Origin: Polytrichum commune
Taxonomy: Eukaryota > Streptophyta > Polytrichopsida > Polytrichales > Polytrichaceae
Reading direction: 5' to 3'
Assembly: GCA_950295325.1 (NCBI GenBank)
Contig: OX485809.1
Location: 20,164,144-20,228,143 of the forward strand
Length of the DNA stretch: 64,000 bases
Shown: piece by piece, positions 23,298 to 38,116 of the stretch
Position numbering within the stretch: the stretch's first letter is position 1
Layout: the number at the start of each line of letters is the position of its first letter
Program-made: the position numbers and the translations under genes
Notes under the pieces: generated by a model
Seen by the model: the letters and a program-made list of their open reading frames with translations, nothing else
Told to the model about the DNA's origin: nothing
Database searches by the model: none

Positions 23298-24884
23298 TTA
23301 CAACTTCCCTCTTGTCATTTCTCCACATGCTTTTGACTTTGTAGATCCTTGGATAGGTGGATGATGATGAAAGTTGCCTCCTACAATCAAATCATCAACA
23401 AAGGAACTCAACTTCCAAGATCTTCATCATTGTTGCATTGTTGTGCAAGTTCGTTCACCTATTGAGAAGACAAGGCATGATCACGTACGGATAGAAGTAG
23501 AGATTTGGAAGTAGAGATTCAATCTTAGTACACCGCTCGTTTATAAAGCAACTAGCTTGGACCCGTCTAGTCCTGACTCGTTGCACCTATGGTTCCCCCA
23601 CTTTCCGAAATGGTGGGCAAAGGCGGAGAATGCTGGGGCAACAATCTCGACGTCCATGCATGTTTTTCGTATGGGCTCATTATGTCCTGGTTCTTTGCAT
23701 ATGTGTATATGACATAATATTTTAATGTAGTTTCCCACCTTTTTGTAACGGTGGGATGACTGCCTCACCACCACCACCGTTGTTTATTATATATATACAT
23801 TTGGTAGATGGGGAACAAAAGAGGACATTGTGCCATTTCATTTGCTCATATCATGGCCAATGATCTACTCTGATTTGAAGCTCTACATTGATTTTAATTC
23901 TGCTTCCATGTATGCCTTTGTGGGGTGACAAACTTAAACATCATGTGATGTATGTAGATCTAGACTCTAGTTCAACAATCTAATGGGATTTTGCTTTGCA
24001 GACTGGTCTAGAATGAACACTCTATGAACACATGGGATTGGTTTTGATGATGGTTTATGACCACACTTTTGATTACGATAGACAACAAGTAGTGTGTTTA
24101 GATGCCTAGGACCCAAAAAGGCCATGTCAACATACATGGACAAAGCGATTCTCCTATGGGCCAAGATGGTGCGTAGAATATTTTTTGTGCCGCACACAAT
24201 TGGCTGCCAGAATAAGCAACCTTTTGAATTTGGCTGCAAATATAGAAGGCTAGTTTTTTTTATTTCCTACTTTCTAACTAAATTTGGTGAGTGATAAGAT
24301 ATGACACTTTATGAAGGTCACCGGCAATGAAGGTCATCATCATTTAATTTTTCAAATTTGATTTGCACATCAATTTCCATATATTTATTAAATGAATTCC
24401 AAATTATGTTAAATATATCTATATCTATACATAGATATATAGATGCATCTATATATAAATAGATAAATAGATAAATATCTTTACATATACATGTCTATAT
24501 ATATATGGATATATCTATATATATTGTTAAGATCTAGATTCTAAAAATATCATAAAATACACGTTCCCTAGGAGTACTCCTCAAAAGAAGGGACTAGAAG
24601 AACAAAGTGGCCTTTAGTATCCAAGGGTGTACCCTAGGTGACCGGTTGGTCTGGTCATCAGAGCTTTCTAACCGGCACATGTCCTTCTTGTGACCGTTAG
24701 GACAACCGGTCCTTTGGCATCTGTTCTTGCACAACACAAAATGTGGGACACCCATTCATGGGGGGTACCGGTCCTTGGGTGAGAAGGATGGGCACATGGC
24801 ACCACCCTCTTTTCACCGGCCCACCCATTTATTTTGAAAAGAACGGACCGGGACCGGCACATGCAACTTGGCCCTAAGTAGGGT
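23298..24884. other. Unassigned DNA with an AT microsatellite
   Basis: Short frames at 23541-23777 and 23967-24239 (minus) are unrecognised. 24410-24525 is a TATATC/TAGATA-rich simple repeat. 24600-24870 has several ACCGGT/ACCGG blocks without clear structure. Confidence 0.35.
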
Positions 24885-25170
24885 GTGTTGGAGTATGGAA
24901 GACCTTGTAGAGAAAGCCTTTTGGGATTTTTATTTTATATTCTATGTAAAGAAAATCATGGCTTATATGTACATGAGGATGTGGTTAATTTTGGTGCCTC
25001 CTATTTCTAGGTTTCATGAATAATTACTTTAATCAATCAAATTGCCAATACAAGTATTATTTTTCAATATTAGCTGCGCAGAGAAATTCATTTGCTAAAA
25101 ATTATCTAATTTTTCAAAAAAAAAATACTATCCATTTGAGGTTGAGAGTTTAGCACTTCGAGGGTTAAGT
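24885..25170 (+). repeat. Two-copy dispersed repeat, copy 2
   Basis: Partner of 20115-20400 (same ordered blocks, with more indels). It is followed almost directly by a copy of the ~330-bp dispersed repeat. Confidence 0.75.
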
Positions 25171-25179
25171 AAATGGTGT

Positions 25180-25510
25180 GAGGTAGACGTGCCTAATTTA
25201 GTTACTTATCATAATCAAACATCTATATTTGAGTGGTGTGTGGTTAGGTGTGGTTCTAAGAATGAACACAAAAAAGACATGTGTTTAAAAGAGGTTGGAC
25301 TACATGCTCAAAATGTGATAACCATTTTAGACTCAGTAGACAACATAGTGGGGGAATCTATTTGACCATTTAATGAGCACAAGAAACTTCACTTTGATAA
25401 TGAGTAAGATATTCATATGATCTCCAAAGATTATGAGTGAAGCAACTACGACTATGATTTGGATTTGCTAACCATCTTGTACTAATCGTGTGTTTCACAC
25501 CCTAGGACAA
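25180..25510 (+). repeat. Dispersed ~330-bp repeat, copy 3
   Basis: The best-preserved copy: GTAGACGTGCCTAATT, ATCTATATTTGAGTGGTGTG, GGACTACATGCTCAAAA, TTGACCATTTAATGAGCACA and CTAACCATCTTGTACTAATC. No terminal inverted repeat, poly-A tail or target duplication stood out. Confidence 0.75.
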
Positions 25511-25539
25511 GTGGGATAATTGGAAACACTGATCATTTA

Positions 25540-25937
25540 CGGGTTGGTTCACACATGGTCCCAATTCCTAAGTCCCAAGTCACATGAGGTTAATATGTGC
25601 AATCTTAGCCACTGAGAGCAAGGAAATTGGGACTTACCACTTCACGCGGGGTCCCAAGTCCTAAGTTCCAAGTATAACATGGATGCCCACATGACATCCC
25701 TTGATGGAGGTGAGGCTCAAGACTTGTGTTGAGGGTTGGGTCGAGCAAAAAGCAAGACCCAACTCTTAACACAAGTCACGTGAATATTTTTGCATGAAAT
25801 AATCAAAACCTGACTTCAACAATAATTAACCATATTCAATTGGTTTCTTGAGGCTCAAAAGTTGGGACTTCTCCTCCATGTTGGGACTTGCTAACATGAG
25901 CGGGACTTGGGACTTGGGACCCCATGTGAACCGGCCC
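25540..25937. mobile_element. GGTTCACATGG-type MITE, full copy
   Basis: The left end CGGGTTGGTTCACACATGG and right end CCCATGTGAACCGGCCC are inverted and imperfect, with TTA before and TAA after. It holds the same internal hairpin as 17140-17414 (GACTTGTGTTGAGGGTTGGG with its complement, 25722-25779). PIF/Harbinger-like by its TWA flanks. Confidence 0.75.
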
Positions 25938-26750
25938 TAAGACCCATCTACCTTAGAGGCTTTTGTACTTCCACATCTCATTGCAGAGTGAAGATAGAGA
26001 GATAGAAGAAACGTTGGTCCTTATGGGATCAACGTGATTGAAATGCCCCTATGACCCACCCTTGGTATTATGCCCACTGGGCATAATAACAATGGTGCAT
26101 GATTACTAACCCCTCTCGGGGTGGGCACTATATTAACCAAGGTAACTAGGGTAACCATGGAAACTTAGTGATTGGATGATTTCTGTATAGGTGATGTTAG
26201 TGTGGTTGTGATGTTTGTATGGGTTTGTGTTTATGTTTCTTCGTTTGGTGGTTCCCAAGTGGGCTACTTAGTGATTCTTTAAATGTAAGGGTTAGTAGCA
26301 TTGGTTTAGTGGTCTGGGTTCAATTCTTAATGGCCTCTTACGAGCATTGTATTGTGATGTGAGTGACTTGACAAATGCTATGTGAGTTTACTTGGTAGGA
26401 ACATATGGCCATTAGCCCCTACCGTGGATTGTAATAATTCTTTGGCTCTCCTTGGCATTTATTATTTTCTTTTAATCTTAATTAATTATATTTTAGTGGG
26501 TATTTGGGGTTGTTGTGTAGGTTGTGTGTCTATTGATAGTGGTTCATTGTTTTCTATTCTCCCAATCTCATTGCACTACCAATTGCATGCAGATAGATTG
26601 CGAACAACAAACTTTTCACTTTGAAAAAGAGTTTTGGAAACCAAAGGAATTCATGCAAATTGCTCCATCACGTCACAGATCAAGGCTCGAGAGGACAAAT
26701 TGGTGCCAGCCATCTCCACCACCTCATTATTTCTTGCCACCCAAGAATTA
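25938..26750. other. No gene recognised
   Basis: Contains TAGCATTGGTTTAGTGGTC followed by GGGTTCAATTC near 26290-26320, vaguely like tRNA A and B boxes, so a decayed SINE head is possible. Not strong enough to call. Confidence 0.3.
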
Positions 26751-27249
26751 GTGCCACTTCACACACGAGACTGAGAGCCCATGACCATTACACTTCAAGC
26801 ACTCTCATTGGTGGAAATGGCAGAGCTGGTCCAAGTTCGCTTCACACTACGCTTGAGGGACCAACGAAGTATGTGACTGCAAGATGGATGTAAGGTACAC
26901 ATGGATTCTTATGTGGCATCAAATGGATCATGTTTCATGGTCGCTTGGACTATTTTCAAAAACCACCTCTTGGAGGTAGGCCTAACACAAAACCAGGAGA
27001 CCACGGCACTCCGAACGCTCGCAACCGTTGATTTATTTTATTTTGTCATACGTGAGGACCCGCATGAATAGAATTTCATTGAAATATCATTTGGCTGAGG
27101 GTCCGGGCACATATGACTTCACACTACACTTGAAGGTCCGTGACCACACTACATGGTTTTAGAGGTGTGTTGGGACGGCCTTTGGACACTTACTTTTGGG
27201 CTTTCACAATTTCATGGTCACGGCTTTTGGCTCATGTGTGAAGTGGCCC
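26751..27249. mobile_element. PIF/Harbinger-like MITE (GCCACTTCACAC ends), copy 1
   Basis: 499 bp. It begins GTGCCACTTCACACACGAG and ends CTCATGTGTGAAGTGGCCC, flanked by TTA on each side (26748-26750, 27250-27252). Interior GGTCACGGCT and CCCATGACCATTAC are inverted subterminal repeats. A second full copy lies at 37619-38113. Confidence 0.85.
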
Positions 27250-29219
27250 TTAGTGTGAGGATTTTGTGAGGCAACTTGAGGCGATTGGATACACGCACTT
27301 GCCTCTTATTCTTGGAATTAAATTCCCCTTATGCCCCCTTCCCACCTGACTTTAGCTAAGCCTAAAAGTTGGTTCTAAAAACACGACCTTCACACCATCG
27401 ACATTATCTAGTGCCGAGCCTAGTTGGCAAGTGATGTGGCATGGTTTAAAAGTGGAGGTTTTAAGCCTCAAGCACTGACCCTCCCTCCCATCGGTACCTA
27501 GACATGAGGCAAGAATGTAGGATATTTAAAGATGTTGTCTCCCGGTCTTGTGATTGGACAGACATTAAACGCCCACATACGAATTAGTTTGAATGCGTAT
27601 GAATACATGTGCAAGTAGACGACATTACCTAAAATATTATAAAATATACATACTAGATCATCACAATAATTCAGATGTCATTTTAGAATGACAAAGACAA
27701 TTTTAAATTGTTAGTCACAAAAATTATAACCTCAATGCTAGTGAGGGTTTTGTAATATTTGTGACTTCCAAGTCAATTACATGCTTTATTGACGGTTTCA
27801 CTTTGATCATGAAATCCTAGTCAATTGCTTATTTACTCAATGAAAGTGAACATGTATATTGGATTTTGGACCTTGAAGGTGAAGTGCACTCAAAATGGGA
27901 TTTGTAGTCAAGTGGCCTTCAAGAATGCAAGGGCAATGTTTTTTTCGAAGTTGGGCGGGGCAAGCTACAGTTTTCGGTATGTTCAAAAATTTCCCAGGAG
28001 GGTTGCCCCTGCCCAAATTTGACACCCCCAAAAGTTCGTACAGGGGTGTTTAATGTATGCCATGTGATTGGTTGCTTTTAGTCTTAGCTATGAGGGCACG
28101 AGAAGCTCCATTAACAAATCGATGGTAAGACAGATGAGTAAGTAAAGGCATTTGGGGATGGGACAAAAACTATTCAACATGTCATTGCTTGGTAGATAAA
28201 ACAATGAACATGTGTGAAAGCTACTAAACTAAAACCTACTCGAATATGTCCAGAGCAAGTTCTTGAAGGTGCATTGGGATAGTTGGATGCCTCCGCTATT
28301 ATTGAGAGAACTTCTCCCGGTTTTTAGGAAAGACTTTAGTTATTTGGTAAAGTCAAGTGAGAAGGGGGCATTAATTATGTAACTAGAACCATTCTTTAAA
28401 AACCTAAATCTTGAATCCTTGTTGATGAACTCGGGTGTGACAAATCATGGAGGTTTTCTTATTTCTTCTTCATCTTCTTCTTTTTCCCATTTATAAGCAA
28501 TTATTTAGTGCCTAAAGGGTGGCAGTATTTTGAGTGGATTGTAACAAGCTTTACTTCAAACATCCAAACATGTGGGAGAACTTTTAAATAGATAGTCTCC
28601 TCAACATGACCTAGGAGGACATCTTTTACTTTTATTTATCAATAAGAAGAACCTTCTCAACCCGACACATTGTCTACATTAACTCATTACGACTTTCCAC
28701 ATGTTTTTTTTTTTTCATTATGGTACAATGGCCTTAAGGACTCAAGAATAGCCTCCAAGTTAACCACACGAGCTACGAAATTTCATAAGCAATTTCTAGT
28801 TGATTATGCTTGTGGGAGGTCCAATGCCTACCAAATATGATCGAGTATGATCTTGGCACATAGTGAATGGCTCTAGTATTAGTGAACTCAAAAGTTAGAT
28901 GCAATATCTTAATGCTTAAGCACAAGTCGCAATTCACAAGAATACATCTCACGTAATCTCACATGGAGGAAACATAAGTCCACACTAACATCGAATGTCG
29001 CGAGCAAACACATAAGGATTACGAGAAATATAATCCATCCTGGAAGAATTAACACATGGGTAAATGGTCCATCTTCTCATATAAAAGTGTTGTGGATTCC
29101 AAGATTGGAGTCTCGTTAGATAACATATCACTCTCACTTTTCTTTTGATTTTGAGTCTATTATGGACATGGACAAAAATGATCTTACGGGCTTGACTTTC
29201 ATATTGGGTGTGACTATGC
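27250..29219. other. No recognised feature
   Basis: Gene-poor. No frame above about 80 codons, no shared repeat noticed. Confidence 0.35.
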
Positions 29220-32200
29220 AACAACTGGACATGATCTGATGGGCTATTCTAAAGCAATTTTATGACCAAATAAACCAGCTTGAACACAATATGCTTGAAA
29301 ATTCTCTCAATAAATTCAAGAAAGACTTTAATCAAGCATTCATTGACGAGTTTCAAGGAAAATACGTAGCACTTGTGGACGGAAATGCACCAAGTAGTTA
29401 TTTACATGTGGATTTGAACTTAGGAAAATTTGGTTGAAGCTTAAATCTCTTCATGCAAGTCACACAATTTTCAAGCAAAGCTCTTCAAGACATTAGAAAC
29501 TTGCAATATCCACCCACTTTGAGATCATTGGATATGAAGAAAGAGAAGTCATTAAAAATGGATAAATTAATTGAGCTCACTATCTCGCTTCCCAATGAAG
29601 TTAACAGTCTACAAGGCATTCCACAAACATTGGAATAATGTTTGAAATTGATGGAGAAATGACATGAAAATTATTGAAAAAACGTTTAGCTCGGAGACAA
29701 TGCATACCATCAACACACTTCAAACTCATATGAAAGAATTAGATTATCTCATCTCTAGTTTTAAAACATATATGATAACATCGAAATATACTGACATTTC
29801 TCATATGTCGATGCTAGAAAGTGATTTAGCTATAATACAAGACCGTTTCAAACCCCATGAAGAATATTACTATTAAATGGGCTTCTAGATTCAAAGAAGT
29901 TGGCCAATCATCTTTTCTCCATGATCAAACAACACAACATGTACGGGAGATATTGGGAAGGGACAATTGTAGCCTCTTTTAAAATTGACCAACATGGAAG
30001 AATGTGAGCACAAGAACACTCTCCAACTCACCCGAGGATTTTCACACACATTTGGGAACACAACACATAATATTACAAAAGCGTGGAGGGCAAGAAAGTT
30101 CAATCTAATTAGACTTCGCCCAATTGTATTCAAATGTTCTAATTGGGGGACAAAAATAACCTCCTTGCGAGACTGGAAAGAAACTTGCATGTACACAAGT
30201 TGGACTCGATGAGGGTAGGACACCGACTCAACATGAGATATTTTCCCCAAAAAAATGGGGAAAAATAAAAGATTTTCTAAAGACATGGAAAATAGTCAAA
30301 ATCGTACATGGAGAAATTGTGGTTTTTGAGGATGGGCCAAAATATTGGTCATGCAAGATAACACACAAGCTAGATTAACTAAAGCCAAACCAAGGGACAA
30401 ACTTCAACATCAAAAAAAATTCCCCATCTCATGTGTCTATTGTAATTATAGAGGTTGTTCTATGCATGACGATATTCTAATAGCAAGCTCCTTTCCAACT
30501 ATAGATCTAATACTCTTAGTAGAAACTTGAGAGAAAGATGGAATAGGTAAGGCAACAATTCCTAATTATAGTCATTTTTCCTCTGCACGATATGGATCTT
30601 GCAACATACAATCATGCACCACTACTCGAGGAGAAGGGGGGGGGGAGCAATCATACTTTTCATTAGGAAGTCTTTATGTACATGGGTTTCACATCTCCCT
30701 TCAACTCACACGAACACGCATATATGGAACATGACCCACAAGGATATAGGTCTCTCTACGAAAATATGTGTTGATTTATGCTATTTTCCACCCTCTAATA
30801 CCAAATCCTACAAATATACAACTATAGGCCCTTACACTCTTCTTTCCACAAAGTTTGTTTATAATCAATCTATAGGGGAGGTTTTTCTAGTAGAGGATAT
30901 TAATGCTTGAACTAGGTCTCACCAAGGAGAAGACTCCCATCTTGATGTCAATGACATCAACATGCTCGAAGTTCCTAGACAGTTTGGTTGAGAGTCATTG
31001 AAGACGTCGGCCATTACAATGCCTTCGGTTCATTTTTAATAGAAAATTTGTCCTTCTTTGGCTTTGTGATTCTTAATGGGGTGAATAAGCGATGTCATAA
31101 TTTCATTTGTTTCTCTACCGTAGTATGGATGGAACTAGTGTAGTTGATATCTTGTAGGTGACCCCAACTCCCTTCGCAAGTTTATCTCCAATTTTCTCCA
31201 TACATAACAAACAACCCGATTCAGATCATTGTCCTCTCTTCTTCAAAATATCTCATAGTATAGGATCGAGGCTTCCAACTTCATTTAGTCAAGGTTGGTT
31301 CTACGTCCCAATCCTAAGAAGGCAACCCGATATGACCTAAGTGGCTAGAGAAGGTTTTTGGGCTTCATGGACTACCAACATTATTCAAATGATCTTCAAA
31401 TCCAATGAATGAAGCCCCCTCTAAAACTACAAGCCCACAACGTTACGCAAAATCTTTGGCAAGCTCTATGGCATTGCTTTTGAAAATTTTAATTAGTCAA
31501 CATGCATAATTGAAAGGGGTCATAGTGAGAGGACAAACATGTTTCAAGAATGGTATATCTACTATGGACCACATCCTTACATTATGTACTTTAATTGAAC
31601 AAGAGTTTTTTTGCAAGTCAATACCTATGTTCTCGTTTTGTTGAGTTCAACAAAGTTCTCAACACGGTTCCATGTGACAAGCTTTGGGAACACCTCCAAC
31701 GATTAGACATACCACTTCATCTACAACAAGCTATAAAAAGCCATGTATACTACAGTTCTCACAAAAGTACGAATCAACGGTGACACACATGGTGAAGTTT
31801 TATCCTACATTGGTGTTAAACAAGGATGCCCTCTTTCTCCCACATTAATCGGCTTATGAACTTGAAATATATTTAGACAAGATCATCATGGTTTCTATGT
31901 GTTTATTTAACACGATGATTTTCATTTTGCTTTATGTTGACAATGTTGTTCAGCTCTCTAAATCAGGAGTATTCCTACAAAAACTTGTGAACAAGATATA
32001 TAAGTTATGCAATTCTTCCAACCTTGAAGTCAATTTATCTAAGACTAAAATCATGATCTTTGGCGGCAGCAAGAGGAAATCAAACCAAGTGGCATTTTAC
32101 TTAGACAAGGATCAAATCAAAATAACTCAAAAATATAAATATATTGGGATTGATTTCTATTCACATGGTAACTTTGAGGCATCCAGTAAAGGTGACGAAT

Positions 32201-33150
32201 TGTAGGTATGAAAGCCTTGATGGACACCTTAAGGAAAGAAGCAGTAGTTAAAGATACATGTTGGGAACTCAAATCCCATTTATTCAAGGCTTTGGTGCTT
32301 CCAACTTTCACATATGGCATTGAAATTTGGGGAGGTGACTTGAAAAACTCTCATTGGAAGGTTTTTGAGAAGGGCATGAAGATACATATGATGTCTCAAG
32401 TCAAAGTGCGTTCTTTGATAACTTATCATATTTTGGTGGCCAAATTTGGAGAAGTTTCCATAGAATTATACGTTCTTAAGCCACTATGGGTTCTTAAACA
32501 CCGGTTGACCCACCTACCGTCCTCTTGGTTAATTAGTCAAGCAACCTCACTTTCCCAATACCTTGCCAAACAAGAATTTAACACATGGCACACATTAACA
32601 ATCATGTGGCATGCATCATGGGGTCTATCTCATTGGGAAACCCATGACACAACATCAAAAATCACATTTGATGCTATCAAGGAGGCTTTTCATGCTAAAA
32701 AATGGAACTCTTTCCATCTCTCAGAAGAAACTAGATTACCTCCACCTCAAGGATTTTCTCAAATACGATTGTGAATTGCACTTGAAGCAACCATTGACCC
32801 CACCGCAACGCAAGATCATTGCGGCTTACCGCATATCAAATCATACACTTGCCATTGAAATTGAACAATGGTCGACTATCCCTATCTTAGAGATAATAAA
32901 CTATCCCATTTTTTTCTCTTACAATGTAGTTGAAAATGACGCACACTTTGTGTTGGAGTGTCCCCTATATAACCCCATTAAAGATAAGTTTCCATCGGAA
33001 TGTGAATGTAGTATCATGAAGCCTTCAAGTCTTTTTTTCAATTGAACCATCAAGTTCACATTTGCCTCTATCTCATGAAGGCTACCGTACTCCGTCATTA
33101 TTAGAAATTAGTTGTTTTAAAACCACCATGATTTACTTCTCAGTCCCATT
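29220..33150 (+). pseudogene. Decayed LINE (non-LTR retrotransposon)
   Basis: Fragments of one plus-strand element lie in order across many stops and frameshifts. (1) 29230-29880: lysine/glutamate-rich, heptad-like segments resembling an ORF1 coiled coil. (2) 30480-31350: an AP-endonuclease-like part with VEDINA (degraded GDxNA) near 30890 and PDSDHCPLFF near 31215. (3) 31600-32200: reverse transcriptase with FNKVLNTVPCDKLWE, KQGCPLSPT (about 31825) and LLYVDNVVQLS, where the catalytic YxDD reads YVDN. (4) 32208-33045: connection region and a C-terminal zinc-binding-like block, VVENDAHFVLECPLY. The missing aspartate and the stops mean it cannot be autonomous. No clear poly-A tail or target duplication was found, so the limits are approximate. 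Confidence 0.85.
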
Positions 33151-34674
33151 AGCCTTTTCGCTTTCCAAACTTTAAAATCAATTTCGTCTCCTTTTATTGA
33201 AATAAGGTAGCAATTTGCAGAAATATAGTATAGAAAATGTCTTAGTTTTGGCTAGATTGAATATATCACAGTTGAGAATAAGGTCAATAATAAATATCAT
33301 AGGCATTTGTAGGCCTCCAATTTCCTCACCTAGTCAAAGAGGGCATCACCACCAATGCCAACATTGAAGTCACCCACCTAGAAATTTGGAGAGAAATTGT
33401 CCATTGGAACCCCATTGCAGATGTTGAAATTAACTGAAATTGATTTAAAAGTCCATGCAGCCAAAAGGCTCATGAGACTACAAGTAAATCAAGATGTTGT
33501 CGGAAAGGCTGATTCCTTAGAGCAAGAGAGTGCAATGGCCTCCTAGAACGCCCACTTCCGCCGTGCATAACAGCTGCAACTTATATCACAACCCATGTCG
33601 ACTTCATATATTAATCCCTAAAGGACTAGGCATGAAATCGTGCATTTTCAAGGAAGATTTTCACACTTTTGTGTATGTGGGACGATTGTGGGCTGTGGCA
33701 AACATTTGTAGGCTTCCAACCTTATGAATTGGATGTTACCTTCCTCAAGTACACTAATTATATATATATAAAAAAGGCCACCCCTATGTGTACATTTAGT
33801 CTGTTGAGATTGATGTGCATCTATGTGGTCCATCAGGATTGGTCGGTTGCCCAAACTTCAAAATTGGGGACAAGAAATTATACACTAGAAAAAATAAGAA
33901 AAAGAAAAAGAATAAGAATAAATGAAGGGGAACATCCTAGGCACGCTCTTACATAACCTACAACTAGCTATGACAGACCCAATATCTAGGGGTGCCAACC
34001 TCACGAGTAGCCCCCCCCCCCTTCTATCTAGGCTAGAGAGCCAATAATGTGGGTAAGTTGTCCCTATCCCTACCTAGATGCCCTATTACGTGGCTTGACA
34101 TGGCCTGCCGAACCCATTCCATCCCCACTCTTTATCAAGGCCATTCTCCTATTGGCCCATGTGAAGCCTTATGGACATGCCCCAAGGCAAAATTTGGAGA
34201 TGCCACCATGTTTTGCATTCAAAAGAATACCAAATCAAATTGTGAATTAACAAATTAAATAGTGAAAACACCAATTTTTGGCACATCTTTAAATAGAGAC
34301 CCCCCCACACTTTACCTCCTTCAAATTCACATTGATCCCAACTCTGTGGCCCTCCTCAGAATTGTTGAAAATGCCACATATCCTGGACATTTAGGGGTTA
34401 AGCTCCCAAAGCTCTTCATATGTATATGCTGGAATCTGGAGAGACTTTCATGCATATATTTGTCAAAAATACTTTGAAATTGGACAATGAATCGAGTAGG
34501 TAGGAGATTAAAAGGTGACAATCGTGTTCAGCAATTGCACAGATTGCAATCTGTTTACTACTTAGATGTATTCATGGAATCAAATATGATAAATTTGTTG
34601 CAACTGTTTCATTTAGTACCATAATATTCTATGTCGGCCTACTTCTTGAAAACAAGGTTACAACAAACATTTAC
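33151..34674. other. No recognised feature
   Basis: Contains an 11-base poly-C run near 34011. Short frames only. No repeat partner noticed. Confidence 0.35.
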
Positions 34675-35243
34675 ATTATTCTCAGCAGGTCAATCTCAGT
34701 GTGCATATTACAACCTCAAGCATGTGCAACAACAAAGTGGGTTACCCAGCCGATTCAGTAAATGACACCCATACATGCCAAAATGGACATTTCGACCTTG
34801 TACTGCACGACATGCCCCATAGAAGCCTATAAATGCAACAACATCCTACATAACTGCATGTTACAAAATGTCAAAAAAATCAGTGAAGTCTCTTTGGCAA
34901 GCACAACAACCCTCAACCACTGCTATGATACAGGAGTTCCCATGATGGAAAAAAGGTCCAGAGCTTTATGTACAATTGCCTATGCAAGGATTTGCATACA
35001 GGGACATGAATTCCTGACACTTTTAAAGAGTTTTGTATACACAGTGCAGTTCCCAAAATATAGACAATATGGACTGACCCTAATGCTTAAGATTAACCTG
35101 AACGTCAAATTATTGTGAACATAGACCTGTAACTGCCACAAATTTTTCACTACAATGATGGGCTAGGTACTACAAAGTTCGAAACACAGATAGGTCCAAA
35201 AGTACAGATAGGTGGTTTTGACAGCTGTTCCTCATACAGAGAG

Positions 35244-36639
<1,396 letters not shown>

Positions 36640-37605
36640 CTTGCCTTTTTCACGCTCGCCTAATAAGCCACTAACCTTCATTATGCAAGAAATTCATTAG
36701 CACATAATCTTGGGCATGAACTTATTAATCGTGGACATGCACACGAACCTCGCCACATCAAGCAAGAATAGAAAAGGACAAAATCTTAGCAAACCAGCCC
36801 GTCCCACACAATCCAGATCACCAAAACCGCTCCACAACCACGATTCTCCTTAAAACAAACACAAACCATCGATCCCAAAAGCCAAGGCCGAAACCGATCC
36901 CACTTTGCGAAACTACCGAAACTACCTCCGACAAAATTCACCCGCCGCAAGGACGTTTGATGCCCACACCACATCTCTGGCAACCAGCCGCAAAAGAGAC
37001 ACACCCCGTAGACCAGAAATATGTTCAAATAAGGAAACCCCACCCGACAGGCCACCCCGGGGGCCACTGCGACCAGAAAACAGAAATTCGATGTTCACTA
37101 GGCCTGACTGAGTACGCACTCAGCCGCTGTAGAGACGACGAAAACACGAGAGCCATGGCCAACGAGACTACAGAATTTGCAAAAGTAAAGGACGAAACCC
37201 TACCCCGACAATCGACCACCTACGACACCAATTACTGGCACAAAATGCAAATCAACGCTCACCAAAACAACAAGAACCCAGGGCATATATCGAACCTCTA
37301 CAGAAATACAATTTTTTTAAGAAAAAAAACACCGACAACACCATACCAAAAACGCGAGAGCGATGAACGACACCACACAACCCTAGCCCTGATATGCGAA
37401 TGCCTACCACGGCAATGCGAGGCCCACAGAAGACAATTCGAGGCTCACCAGATGACGGTGTCCCCAGCGAGTACGCAGCCGTTGCGGTTATGAGAGCGAG
37501 AACAAGAGCAGTGGCGAGAAACGATGGGAAATGGCGACGACGACGACGTTGCAAGCAAGGTTTCGAGGGCATGCGTAGCGTGAAGGAACAGATGCTCCGA
37601 TAGGG
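36640..37605 (-). promoter_or_regulatory. ATG8-A leader exon and leader intron
   Basis: A conserved donor CTG|GTGAGCCTCG (intron from 37448) and the approach to the ATG (TTGCATAATGAAGGTTAG, CGAGCGTGAA) match B and C, implying a 5' untranslated exon upstream of 37448 and an intron of roughly 0.8 kb. The acceptor is uncertain. Open frames here are not shared in frame between copies, so the block is non-coding. Confidence 0.6.
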
Positions 37606-37618
37606 GAACTCCACTCAA

Positions 37619-38113
37619 GGGCCACTTCACACACGAGACTGAGGGCCCGTGACCATTGCATTTTCAAGCACTCTCATTGGTGGAAAAGGCGGAGACGGTC
37701 GCTTCACACTACGCTTGAGGGACCAACGGAGTAAGTGAATGCAAGATGGATGTAAAAGTCGACATGGATTCCTACATGGCATCGAATGGACCACGTTTCA
37801 TGGCCCCTTGGATGATTCTCAAAAACCACATAGTGGAGGTAGGCCCCAACACAAAACCGGCATACCTTGCCACTCCGAAATCTCACAACTGTTAATTTAT
37901 TATATCTTATCATGTGTGAGGACCCCAAATGAATAGAAATTCATTAAAACATCATTTGATTGAGGACCCGGTCACATATGATTTCACACTACACATGAGT
38001 GTATGTGATCACAATATACGATTTTGGAAGTGCCTTGGGACGGCCTTTGGATGTTTCTTCCGGGCTCTCACAATTTCATGGTCACGGCTCTTGGCTCGTG
38101 TGTGAAGTGGCCC
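37619..38113. mobile_element. PIF/Harbinger-like MITE (GCCACTTCACAC ends), copy 2
   Basis: Ends GGGCCACTTCACACACGAG and CTCGTGTGTGAAGTGGCCC. Interior matches 26751-27249 throughout. Right flank TAA, left CAA. It lies a few bases upstream of the ATG8-A leader and abuts the next element, sharing the TAA at 38114-38116. Confidence 0.85.
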
Positions 38114-38116
38114 TAA

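Noticed and set aside
26283-26330. tRNA-like A and B boxes
   Set aside because: No cloverleaf can be completed and there is no clear SINE tail or target duplication.
36786-37067. 93-codon frames in the ATG8-A and ATG8-B leader introns (also 48793-49074)
   Set aside because: Although both have 93 codons, they diverge by frameshifts between copies, so the frame is not conserved; they lie in a leader intron.
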